Assembly: GCF_022347725.1 (NCBI RefSeq)
Contig: NZ_JAKRGB010000011.1
Span: forward strand, 124,001 to 188,000
Direction of reading: 5' to 3'
Length of the DNA: 64,000 bases
DNA from: Ruegeria sp. Ofav3-42
GTDB lineage: Bacteria > Pseudomonadota > Alphaproteobacteria > Rhodobacterales > Rhodobacteraceae
Both the position numbers and the translations under genes were made by a program. Below, piece by piece: positions 1 through 6,987 of this stretch. The stretch's first letter is position 1, and each line of letters starts with the position of its first letter. The notes beneath the pieces are model-generated. The model saw nothing but the letters and a program-made list of their open reading frames with translations, was not told the DNA's origin and ran no database searches.

Positions 1-246
1 CGAAACGCCTTCAGCCTCCAACGCGCGCATCGCGGCCATCGAAGTTGCCATCAGGGCAGGCTGCGCGTTCTGCGTCAGCGTCAGTTCGGCAATGTCACCA
101 TCCCAGATCAGGCTGCTCAGCTTTTCGCCCAACGCTTCGTCGACCTCATCGAAAATGGCCTGAGCGGCCGGATAGGCCTCGGCCATTGCTTTGCCCATAC
201 CGATGGTTTGGGCGCCCTGCCCCGGGAAAACGAACGCGCGTGTCAT
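1..246 (-). CDS. fabD: Malonyl-CoA:ACP transacylase, N-terminal part
   Basis: The first 82 codons of an acyl carrier protein S-malonyltransferase. The gene runs off the left edge, so its 3' end is missing. The protein begins MTRAFVFPGQGAQ, which carries the FPGQGAQ motif found at the start of FabD-type transacylases. FabD moves malonyl groups from CoA to acyl carrier protein in the cytoplasm, supplying extender units for type II fatty acid synthesis. The catalytic GHSLG serine motif would lie outside the window. It is divergent from the cytochrome b561 gene. Confidence 0.9.
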   Translation of the reverse strand, partial: MTRAFVFPGQGAQTIGMGKAMAEAYPAAQAIFDEVDEALGEKLSSLIWDGDIAELTLTQNAQPALMATSMAAMRALEAEGVS

Positions 247-405
247 TGCAACCTCTTGGATGACGTTAGGTTGCGATGGGGTGTAAACCGAGTGAACCAG
301 CGGCACAAGCTTTGCATCCTGACACGCATTCTGTGCGCTAGACGCTATTGTGTCCGCGTTCTGTGCAATTAGGGTGGCACCAGCAAACAGACCGGAGCTT
401 TTTTA

Positions 406-1632
406 ATGTCCCTTGCCAACACCGCCCAAAGTTATGGGGGCGTTACCAAAACCTTTCACTGGCTGACCGCCTTGTTGATTCTGGCGGCCTTCCCGGTAGG
501 TTGGTTCGCAAACCGGCTGGCACATGCCATTGAAGACCCGGCCATTGCCACCACGCCGGAAGACCTGCAGCAAGCCGCGCAGCTATTCTCGCTGCACAAG
601 ACAATCGGTGTTACGGTCTTCATCGTTGCCCTTGCGCGCATTCTGTGGGCGCTGAGCCAACCCAAGCCTGGTCTGCTGAACGCCGAAAACAAACCCGAAG
701 CCTTTGCAGCAGAAACCGTGCATTGGCTGCTTTACGGTTCGCTGGTTCTGGTCCCTCTGACCGGCTGGATTCACCATGCCGCCACCGAAGGATTCGCCCC
801 GATCCTCTGGCCGTTTGGGCAAAACCTGCCCTTCGTTCCCAAATCCCCCGAAGCGGCCGAAGTGACCGGCGGCTTACACAAAGTACTGATGCTGGTTTTG
901 CTGGGTGCCTTGGTGCTGCACATCGCTGGTGCCCTCAAGCACCACGTGATCGACAAAGACAGCACGCTACGCCGCATGCTGCCGGGTCGCATCGAGTTGC
1001 CGGAACCACCGCAGCAATGGCACTCCACCGCCCCTGCATTCGCCGCAATTGTGATCTGGGGCGCGGCGCTGGCCATCGGTTGGTTTGACGGAGCCTATTC
1101 TGCGCACCCCACCGCAGATCACGCGTCAACCGAACTGGAAGCGGTGCAATCCGACTGGCAGGTGCAGGAAGGCACGCTGGGCATCACGATCACTCAGTTG
1201 GGCAGCCCCGTAAATGGCGGATTTTCCGAATGGACCGCCGCAATCACCTTTGACGATCCGGTTGAACCCGGGCCTGCAGGGTCCGTCGACGTGACAGTCG
1301 CAATCGGCTCTCTGAGTATTGGCACTGTGACAGATCAGGCATTGGGAACCGATTTCTTTGACAGCAGTCAGTTCCCCACCGCGCAATTCACAGCCGACCT
1401 TTTCAAGACCGACCTGGCCTATGAGGCGCGCGGCACATTGAACATCCGGGACAAATCCATGGACGTCGTGCTGCCGTTTGAACTGGACCTGCTGGACGGC
1501 ACAGCCAAAATGCAAGGCGAACTCGAGCTGAACCGGCTGGACTTTGACATCGGAAAGTCACAATCGACCGAAGACTCTCTGGCATTTGGCGTCAAAGTAA
1601 CGGTCGCACTTACCGCAACACAGGCAGAGTAA
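406..1632 (+). CDS. Cytochrome b561-YceI fusion protein
   Basis: A 408-residue fusion. Residues 1-185 form a four-helix cytochrome b561 unit with likely haem-ligand histidines at about 18 (FHWL), 64 (LHKT), 106 (VHWL) and near 163 (GLHK). A fifth hydrophobic segment follows at about 212-230. Residues from about 248 to the end form a YceI-type domain that should face the periplasm. Cytochrome b561 proteins pass electrons between quinones and periplasmic partners; YceI domains are lipocalin-like barrels that bind polyisoprenoids or quinone-like molecules. The fusion suggests electron transfer coupled to a bound isoprenoid. It converges on two further YceI genes. Confidence 0.88.
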   Translation: MSLANTAQSYGGVTKTFHWLTALLILAAFPVGWFANRLAHAIEDPAIATTPEDLQQAAQLFSLHKTIGVTVFIVALARILWALSQPKPGLLNAENKPEAFAAETVHWLLYGSLVLVPLTGWIHHAATEGFAPILWPFGQNLPFVPKSPEAAEVTGGLHKVLMLVLLGALVLHIAGALKHHVIDKDSTLRRMLPGRIELPEPPQQWHSTAPAFAAIVIWGAALAIGWFDGAYSAHPTADHASTELEAVQSDWQVQEGTLGITITQLGSPVNGGFSEWTAAITFDDPVEPGPAGSVDVTVAIGSLSIGTVTDQALGTDFFDSSQFPTAQFTADLFKTDLAYEARGTLNIRDKSMDVVLPFELDLLDGTAKMQGELELNRLDFDIGKSQSTEDSLAFGVKVTVALTATQAE

Positions 1633-1647
1633 AGACGACCAAACGAA

Positions 1648-1684
1648 AAAACGCCGGGGATAAATACCCCGGCGTTTTCATTTT
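1648..1684. terminator. Bidirectional intrinsic terminator
   Basis: A GC-rich hairpin, ACGCCGGGG and CCCCGGCGT around a short AT loop, flanked by A-rich and T-rich tracts. It lies between the convergent cytochrome b561-YceI and yceI genes and can serve both. Confidence 0.85.
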
Positions 1685-1704
1685 AATGGTTAGACCTGAC
1701 TTAT

Positions 1705-2289
1705 TCAGCCTGCCGGGCCTTCAGCCTTCTGTGCTTCGATCGAAATCCGAATCTGGACCTCATCGCTAACGAATGGGGCGAACTGGCCCAGATCGAAATC
1801 ACTGCGGATCAGAGTGGTGGTCGCATCGAAACCGGCCCACGGCTTGCCGGCCATGGGGTGCTCGCCAACCTGGTTCAGTTTTGCATCCAGAACGACGGAT
1901 TTGGTCACACCGTTCATGGTCAGATCGCCAGTGATGTTGGCGGTGTTCTCACCAGTCACCTCGATAGCTGTCGACGTGAAAGTCACCAGATCACCTTCTG
2001 TCACACCGAAGAAATCTTCGGTCATGAAGTGATCATCGCGCGGCTTCCAACCAGTGATCATTTCGACCACAGGCATAGACACGGTCACGCTGGATGCGGC
2101 GGGATCTTCCTGATCGAACATGATTTCGCCCTCAAATCCCGAGAACATGCCGGTTGTGGTCGAATAGCCCAGGTGGTTGTAGGTGAAGACAACCTGGCTG
2201 TGGCTGGGGTCCAAAACGTATTTCTCGGCGCTGGCAAATGCCGACGTCGCCGACACGGCAAGAGCAGCAGCAAGAAGAGTGGATTTCAT
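1705..2289 (-). CDS. YceI family periplasmic protein, copy 1
   Basis: A 194-residue YceI-family protein. The start chosen is MKSTLLAAALAVSA, which gives a clean signal peptide ending near AFAS and has GGAG seven bases upstream. The mature part begins YVLDPSHSQVVFTYNHLGYS, a typical YceI opening. YceI proteins are periplasmic lipocalin-like barrels that bind isoprenoid or ubiquinone-like ligands; their physiological role is poorly known. Its upstream region closely resembles that of the next yceI gene, down to the same TTGCGGAGATTGTC before the ATG (GCGGAGATTGTC shared here). It has its own control region, so the two are probably co-regulated rather than simply co-transcribed. Confidence 0.9.
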   Translation of the reverse strand: MKSTLLAAALAVSATSAFASAEKYVLDPSHSQVVFTYNHLGYSTTTGMFSGFEGEIMFDQEDPAASSVTVSMPVVEMITGWKPRDDHFMTEDFFGVTEGDLVTFTSTAIEVTGENTANITGDLTMNGVTKSVVLDAKLNQVGEHPMAGKPWAGFDATTTLIRSDFDLGQFAPFVSDEVQIRISIEAQKAEGPAG

Positions 2290-2317
2290 GACAATCTCCG
2301 CATTGTGTTTGAGTGTG

Positions 2318-2349
2318 CTTATGAGCAACCCGTTTGGTTTGCTCATAAG
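2318..2349 (-). promoter_or_regulatory. Leader inverted repeat of yceI copy 1
   Basis: Perfect 11-bp arms CTTATGAGCAA and TTGCTCATAAG enclose a 10-base loop, ending 28 bases before the yceI start. A different perfect palindrome sits at the matching place before the second yceI gene. This could be an RNA hairpin in the leader or a second protein-binding site. Confidence 0.5.
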
Positions 2350-2397
2350 TAAATGTGCCGTGTGCCTGCAGCACACAAGTCCACTTGAGACACAATC

Positions 2398-2417
2398 TCT
2401 GTTCTTTTTTGAACAGA
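2398..2417. promoter_or_regulatory. Inverted repeat TCTGTTC-N6-GAACAGA, copy 1
   Basis: A perfect inverted repeat with 7-bp arms and a TTTTTT spacer, about 110 bases upstream of the yceI copy 1 start. The same arms and spacing occur upstream of the other yceI gene, which makes a shared operator likely. The regulator is not identifiable from the window. Confidence 0.65.
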
Positions 2418-2523
2418 AGCGTAACTTGGCAATATTGTTGCGCTTTGACTCAATTAGGCACTAACGCGCAACAGGAATCCGCCGAAGATTGAGGCAACAC
2501 AAAAAGACAACTGCCCTCAACGT

Positions 2524-2539
2524 TAAACGAACTCGTTTA
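2524..2539. repeat. Short palindrome TAAACGA-AC-TCGTTTA
   Basis: Perfect 7-bp arms with a 2-base centre, about 47 bases past the stop of yceI copy 2 and upstream of the copy 1 operator. It lacks a T tract, so it is not a standard terminator. It may be another binding site or chance. Confidence 0.3.
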
Positions 2540-2585
2540 GTACTCCGTGAAACATGCCGCACACAGAGGCGAGAACCGGACTCGA

Positions 2586-3176
2586 TTACTGAGCCTTTAG
2601 TTCCGCGTTTATAACAATTTCAAGCTCATCGCCATTGGGAGGAAAGAATGCGCCCATCTCCCAATCCGAGGCTTTGATCATTGTGGTCGCTGTGATCCCC
2701 AGCCACTGCCCCTTGTAGTAATCGAGAAACTGCCCAACCGGATGATCGCCGTATCCATTGACCGTAACTTCGAAAGTTGCCGGTTTCGAAATATCCTTGA
2801 TTGTCAGATCACCAACGACATTAAGCGTATTGTCGCCTGTCTGCTCTACCGAAGTGGAGGCGAACTGAACAATAGGGAAGTTCGCCTCATTGAACAGTGC
2901 CTCGCCCACTATGTCCGAATTGAACTGATCGTTCCCTGTTACAACGCTGCTTACCGGAATGCTGAAATTGGCTTTCGCGTCAGCAACTGCACCTTCCGAA
3001 AATTCCAGTTCACCTTCAACGGCACCAAACTCGATGGATTGCCGTGAAAAACCGGCATGGGAGTAATAAACCCGAACTTCAGTGTGACCCGGATCTACCT
3101 TCCAAGTTTCTGCTGACACCGTTGAAGCCATGGCCGCAGCTGCGAATAGCGTAGTAGCAAGAACTTTAGTTTTCAT
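2586..3176 (-). CDS. YceI family periplasmic protein, copy 2
   Basis: A 196-residue YceI-family protein. The start MKTKVLATTLFAAAAM gives a signal peptide ending at VSAE and has TTGCGGAGATTGTC immediately before the ATG. The mature protein opens TWKVDPGHTEVRVYYSHAGF and keeps the YceI pattern (SIPVSSVVTG, FNEANFPIVQF, GDLTIKD). It is a paralogue of the downstream yceI gene, with clearly diverged sequence, and probably has the same periplasmic isoprenoid- or quinone-binding fold. Function unassigned. Confidence 0.9.
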   Translation of the reverse strand: MKTKVLATTLFAAAAMASTVSAETWKVDPGHTEVRVYYSHAGFSRQSIEFGAVEGELEFSEGAVADAKANFSIPVSSVVTGNDQFNSDIVGEALFNEANFPIVQFASTSVEQTGDNTLNVVGDLTIKDISKPATFEVTVNGYGDHPVGQFLDYYKGQWLGITATTMIKASDWEMGAFFPPNGDELEIVINAELKAQ

Positions 3177-3200
3177 GACAATCTCCGCAATTTTGTAAAT

Positions 3201-3218
3201 GCATTCCAATTGGAATGC
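3201..3218 (-). promoter_or_regulatory. Leader palindrome of yceI copy 2
   Basis: A perfect 18-bp palindrome, GCATTCCAA-TTGGAATGC, ending 24 bases before the yceI start. It takes the place of the 11-bp-arm hairpin found before yceI copy 1, although the base sequence differs. Confidence 0.5.
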
Positions 3219-3275
3219 TCGGTAACGAAAATGTGCCGCCCAAGGGCGGCACACAAGACTTAATCTCTCACATTT

Positions 3276-3295
3276 TCTGTTCTTAAATGAACAGA
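3276..3295. promoter_or_regulatory. Inverted repeat TCTGTTC-N6-GAACAGA, copy 2
   Basis: Same arms and 6-base spacing as the site at 2398-2417, with a TTAAAT spacer and one further T/A pair outside. It lies about 100 bases upstream of yceI copy 2 and immediately past the stop of the membrane protein gene at 3303. Confidence 0.65.
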
Positions 3296-3302
3296 ATGGA
3301 AA

Positions 3303-3821
3303 TCAGGCAAAGATTGTTACACTTCCGCTGAGTTGCCCCTTCAACGCTCGGCTGACATCCGCCGATTCCAGCGGCAGTTTCATCAGCAGGCTGCCATCGA
3401 CGTCGTACAGTTCGACCTGGTCATCCGCAAACCGAGCACCGCCCAGGGTGTCATAGCTGCGACGCAACACCGTCTGAGGGCGTCCGTTTTCATTCTTTTG
3501 CAGTACCCGAACCTCGCGCCGGATCGGATCGAAATAGGCGTCAGGGCGCGGATCCAGAACCTGAATGGTCAGCAGGCTGACGCCAACAAGAAGGAACATG
3601 AGCGACGCGGCCAGCTTGATCGGCCAGACCTCGGTTGCCATCACCGCACCGGACATCAGCCACATCGAGAATGCAACTACGATCAGAAACGCGCCTGCGA
3701 CACGCGCAAGAATAATCCTGGCCGGCCAGTTTGGCGCGAATGCTATAAGAACTGGCACTGATTGTTCATAGGTCCCGGTGGTCGCGGACTTGTCGAAGGT
3801 GTTCGTGTTCATCGCGGTCAT
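3303..3821 (-). CDS. Hypothetical two-helix membrane protein
   Basis: A 172-residue protein that I do not recognise. It has two hydrophobic segments (about residues 37-60 and 68-86) followed by a soluble C-terminal part rich in beta-type sequence (VLDPRPDAYFDPIRREVRVLQ). The start at 3821 is preferred because AGGG lies about nine bases upstream; an in-frame ATG three codons later has no such site. It is divergent from rpsF. A small inner-membrane protein is the most that can be said. Confidence 0.6.
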   Translation of the reverse strand: MTAMNTNTFDKSATTGTYEQSVPVLIAFAPNWPARIILARVAGAFLIVVAFSMWLMSGAVMATEVWPIKLAASLMFLLVGVSLLTIQVLDPRPDAYFDPIRREVRVLQKNENGRPQTVLRRSYDTLGGARFADDQVELYDVDGSLLMKLPLESADVSRALKGQLSGSVTIFA

Positions 3822-4105
3822 TTCACTGTACCCTGTTTCAGGTTGCCGTCTTTGGTTCTGTCTGTCCGGCTAGTCCCCGGTATGCAAAACAACTTTGAGC
3901 CGAAAAGCGTCAGGAATTGGGCGGCGCAGTGGAAATAGCACGACTTCACCAAGGCATATGTGTCGGCCCTTGCTCCCTGCGCGTAATCGTGTATATGGGG
4001 CCATCCTTCGCAAGAGTTATGAATCGCGCAGCCTCTCGTGGCAGGGTCGCGAAGGACCGGACAGCCCCGCCTTTGAAATGCGCCTTGATATAAACAGGAG
4101 TGCAC

Positions 4106-4459
4106 ATGCCACTGTATGAGCATGTAATGATCGCGCGTCAGGACCTGTCCAACGCGCAGGCAGAAAGCCTCGTCGAACATTTCGGCACCGTTCTGGCTGA
4201 CAACGGCGGCAACGTCGTCGAAAGCGAGTACTGGGGCGTCAAGACGATGGCCTACAAGATCAACAAAAACCGCAAAGGCCACTATGCCTTCCTGAAAACC
4301 GACGCCCCCGCTGGCGCCGTTCAGGAAATGGAGCGTCTGATGCGCCTGCATGACGACGTTATGCGCGTTCTGACCATCAAGGTAGACGAGCACAACGAGG
4401 GCCCCTCGGTCCAGATGCAGAAGCGCGACGAGCGCGAAGGCCGCCGCGAGCGCCGCTGA
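4106..4459 (+). CDS. rpsF: 30S ribosomal protein S6
   Basis: A 117-residue S6 protein that binds 16S rRNA with S18 in the small-subunit platform. The sequence MPLYEHVMIARQDLS and EYWGVKTMAYKINKNRKGHY are typical of S6. The ATG at 4106 follows CAGGAG with a 5-base gap and is preferred over a GTG two codons earlier that overlaps that site. First gene of an rpsF-rpsR-rplI operon. The C terminus ends in a run of Arg/Glu, common in alphaproteobacterial S6. Confidence 0.97.
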   Translation: MPLYEHVMIARQDLSNAQAESLVEHFGTVLADNGGNVVESEYWGVKTMAYKINKNRKGHYAFLKTDAPAGAVQEMERLMRLHDDVMRVLTIKVDEHNEGPSVQMQKRDEREGRRERR

Positions 4460-4486
4460 TCAACGCCTGACGAAAGGACATTTACC

Positions 4487-4714
4487 ATGGCCGCAAAACC
4501 ATTTTTCCGCCGCCGCAAGGTTTGCCCGTTCTCGGGCGACAACGCGCCGAAGATCGACTACAAAGACACCCGTCTGCTGCAGCGCTATATCTCTGAGCGT
4601 GGCAAGATCGTTCCTTCGCGCATCACTGCCGTTTCGGCGAAAAAGCAGCGTGAACTGGCCCGTGCTATCAAGCGCGCCCGTTTCCTCGCCCTGCTGCCCT
4701 ATGCCGTGAAGTAA
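4487..4714 (+). CDS. rpsR: 30S ribosomal protein S18
   Basis: A 75-residue S18 protein, partner of S6 on the 30S platform. It shows the family core [20 protein letters not shown] and the ending [15 protein letters not shown]. It starts 27 bases after rpsF with AAAGGA upstream, and rplI follows 12 bases later, so the three genes are one transcription unit. Confidence 0.97.
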   Translation: MAAKPFFRRRKVCPFSGDNAPKIDYKDTRLLQRYISERGKIVPSRITAVSAKKQRELARAIKRARFLALLPYAVK

Positions 4715-4726
4715 GGAGAGACTGAC

Positions 4727-5347
4727 ATGCAAGTTATCCTTCTGGAACGCGTTGCGAAACTGGGTCAGATGGGCGACGTCGTTGACGTCAAGCCCGGCTA
4801 CGCCCGCAACTTCCTGCTGCCCCAGGGCAAAGCGCTGAGCGCATCGAGCGCCAACATTGCGTCATTCGAAGCCCAGAAAGCGCAGCTTGAGGCGCGCAAC
4901 CTGGAAACGAAGAAAGAAGCTGAAGCACTGGCTGAAAAGCTGGACGGTCAGCAGTTCGTCGTAATCCGTTCGGCATCGGATGCTGGCGCTCTGTACGGCT
5001 CGGTCACCCCGCGTGACGCCGCAGACGCCGCGACCGAAGCTGGTTTCACCGTCGACAAGAAACAGATCGCCCTGATCGCACCGATCAAGGAACTGGGTCT
5101 GCACTCGCTGGCGGTCAAACTGCACCCCGAGGTCGAAGTCGAGATCAAAATGAACGTTGCCCGTTCGGAAGAAGAAGCCGAACTGCAGGCTTCGGGCAAA
5201 TCGATCCAGGAACTGGCTGCTGAAGAAGAAGCTGCCGCTGAATTCGAAATCGCCGAACTGTTTGACGATATCGGTTCCGCAGCTTCCGACGACGAAGATC
5301 TGGTTGCCGAAGAAGCCCCGGCAGAAGAAGACGAAGCCAAAGCCTGA
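4727..5347 (+). CDS. rplI: 50S ribosomal protein L9 with acidic tail
   Basis: A 206-residue L9. The first 150 residues are standard: [30 protein letters not shown] and a C-terminal rRNA-binding domain ([18 protein letters not shown]). About 50 extra residues follow and are dominated by Glu, Asp and Ala. Most bacterial L9 proteins stop near 150 residues; such tails are seen in Rhodobacterales. L9 sits at the base of the L1 stalk and affects translational fidelity. AAGGAG precedes the start. Confidence 0.96.
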   Translation: MQVILLERVAKLGQMGDVVDVKPGYARNFLLPQGKALSASSANIASFEAQKAQLEARNLETKKEAEALAEKLDGQQFVVIRSASDAGALYGSVTPRDAADAATEAGFTVDKKQIALIAPIKELGLHSLAVKLHPEVEVEIKMNVARSEEEAELQASGKSIQELAAEEEAAAEFEIAELFDDIGSAASDDEDLVAEEAPAEEDEAKA

Positions 5348-5366
5348 TCCGCTTGCTGGAATCAGG

Positions 5367-5397
5367 AAAAGGCCGCGCGTTTCGTGCGGCCTTTTTT
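5367..5397 (+). terminator. Terminator of the rpsF-rpsR-rplI operon
   Basis: Stem GGCCGCGCG with CGTGCGGCC (one G-T pair) and a TTT loop, followed by six Ts. Confidence 0.9.
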
Positions 5398-5498
5398 CAT
5401 GCACGTGCAGAACGGCAAAATTCAGCCAGATTGTTAACGTATGCTTGCAGCCAGATCGTCATTTCCTATCATCGCGGCCTGATACTCGGAGTTCCCTG

Positions 5499-5975
5499 AT
5501 GAAACATCTCTTGCGCCGCGGCTTTATGGTCATGTTGCTTGCCGCACCTCTTGCTGCGTGTGGTGGCCCGGACATTTCCACCGGCGATACATTCAATCCC
5601 CCTCTGTACCCCAATGAGACGCCGGAGCTGCGCGCATCAATCAACAAGTGGGCCGACCACTACGAGTTGCCGCGTGAGTTGGTCCACAAACTGGCCATCC
5701 GCGAAAGCACGCATCGGCCTTGGGCGGTGAACCGCCCTTATTACGGCCTGTTGCAGATCCTTCCGGCAACCGCGCGTTCCATGGGATATAAGGGGAACGC
5801 AAAGGGCTTGCTGGACGCGGACACCAATCTGGAATTCGCCGGAAAATACCTTCGCGGCGCGTGGCTCTTGTCGGATGGCGACCAGCAACGCGCGATCTTT
5901 CTGTATGCCAAGGGCTATTACCCCGAAGCAAAAGCCCGCGGCATGCTGGTTGAAACTGGACTAAGATCGGAGTGA
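5499..5975 (+). CDS. Lytic transglycosylase lipoprotein (SLT domain)
   Basis: A 158-residue lipoprotein with a single SLT-type lytic transglycosylase domain. The signal ends in lipobox LAAC with Cys21 as the lipidated residue. The catalytic Glu is probably Glu69 in AIREST, followed by YYGLLQILPATARSMGY, the usual GLMQI-like segment. It should cut the murein glycan strand in the periplasm. It is short for the family and has no extra substrate domain. The ATG at 5499 is chosen because it begins a classical lipoprotein signal; longer forms would overlap rplI. Confidence 0.88.
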   Translation: MKHLLRRGFMVMLLAAPLAACGGPDISTGDTFNPPLYPNETPELRASINKWADHYELPRELVHKLAIRESTHRPWAVNRPYYGLLQILPATARSMGYKGNAKGLLDADTNLEFAGKYLRGAWLLSDGDQQRAIFLYAKGYYPEAKARGMLVETGLRSE

Positions 5976-6093
5976 CGCTAGGTTAACCTCTGACTTGAAA
6001 AAAGCGGAGAGAACCTAATAATGACTTAGGCATTCGCTCGGGTACTATGTTGCCATAACCACGCAATATGCCTAAGCGTTTTGCACAATTAGC

Positions 6094-6120
6094 TTGCGTC
6101 AGATGATAAAGTTGACGCAA
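6094..6120. promoter_or_regulatory. Inverted repeat upstream of luxR
   Basis: Perfect 8-bp arms TTGCGTCA and TGACGCAA with an 11-base spacer, centred about 83 bases before the luxR start. No gene lies in this 214-base gap. It could be an operator; it does not resemble a classic lux box. Confidence 0.4.
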
Positions 6121-6189
6121 CGTATGCAATGAAATGGACAGATTTGGCACTTCTTTGGGGAAAGATTTGCCGCCGTAAGGGTTGGACAG

Positions 6190-6891
6190 GTGAAACTCAT
6201 AGACTTGGCCGCTATCGACCACGAGGAGAAGTCGGCAGCCGACATTATCAACGCTGTCTGCGAGGAACTCGGCTTTGACTATGCGTCTTATGCCACCTTC
6301 AATCCCGTGAAAGGTGACGTCCAAGGCTATGCAAACTACCCGGACGAATGGAAAATTCACTATGGAAGTCAAGGCTTTCACCATTTCGACCCGACCCTCT
6401 ACCAATCTGTTCTCAGCATCGCTCCGGTTGATTGGGGGCGCTTCAACCACGACGAAAAATTCCACTCGGTTTTCCGGGACGCGCATGATTTTGGCATAAC
6501 TCCGAGGGGTTTGACCGTACCTGTACGCGGCCCCTACGGAGAGTGTGGCCTGCTGAATGTGACACGCGATTGCACGGATTCAGAGTGGGAAAAGCTCAAA
6601 AAACATGTCATGGGGGACCTGCAGATGGCGGCAGTTCAGGCGCATGATACTGTGATGCAGTCTGGCCTGCTGGCCAAGGCGCTGTATCTTCCGGCCCTTT
6701 CGACACGGGAAAAAGAGATCCTGCAATGGGTCGCTGACGGCAAATCTCAGCAAGATATTGGCGACATCCTGTCGATTTCTCACCGAACTGTCGAAGTTCA
6801 CATGCGGTCCGGGCGGGAAAAACTCGGTGCCCTGACCACGCCTCAGGCTATCGGACGGGCCATCGGACTGGGCTTAATTGCCCCAGGATAA
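6190..6891 (+). CDS. LuxR-family quorum-sensing regulator
   Basis: A 233-residue LuxR-type activator. Residues 15-150 form the autoinducer-binding domain and keep the usual invariant residues: Trp54, Tyr58, Asp67-Pro68, Trp82 and Gly107. Residues 170-230 are the LuxR helix-turn-helix (LSTREKEILQWVADGKS, SISHRTVEVHMRSGREKLG). The protein should bind an acyl-homoserine lactone and control transcription. GTG start at 6190, with AAGGG eight bases upstream. The luxI gene lies 96 bases downstream in the same direction, so it is the likely cognate receptor. Confidence 0.93.
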   Translation: MKLIDLAAIDHEEKSAADIINAVCEELGFDYASYATFNPVKGDVQGYANYPDEWKIHYGSQGFHHFDPTLYQSVLSIAPVDWGRFNHDEKFHSVFRDAHDFGITPRGLTVPVRGPYGECGLLNVTRDCTDSEWEKLKKHVMGDLQMAAVQAHDTVMQSGLLAKALYLPALSTREKEILQWVADGKSQQDIGDILSISHRTVEVHMRSGREKLGALTTPQAIGRAIGLGLIAPG

Positions 6892-6957
6892 TCAAAAAAA
6901 ACAAAAAATACGGGAAACCCCCAATAGTCTCAGCTCAAAACTTAGTTAACTTATTCT

Positions 6958-6977
6958 CTACGGTAACCAGACTGTAG
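6958..6977. promoter_or_regulatory. lux-box-like inverted repeat before luxI
   Basis: A 20-bp imperfect dyad with arms CTACGGT and CAGTCTGTAG-like symmetry: CTAC-x-GT pairs with AC-x-GTAG around a 6-base centre. This matches the general shape of a lux box. It ends ten bases before the preferred luxI ATG and touches the ribosome-binding site, an unusual place for an activator site. Confidence 0.4.
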
Positions 6978-6987
6978 GGGGATGGAA

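Noticed and set aside
3818-4393. Open frame on the minus strand over rpsF
   Set aside because: It overlaps the S6 gene and the divergent promoter region, with no family likeness.
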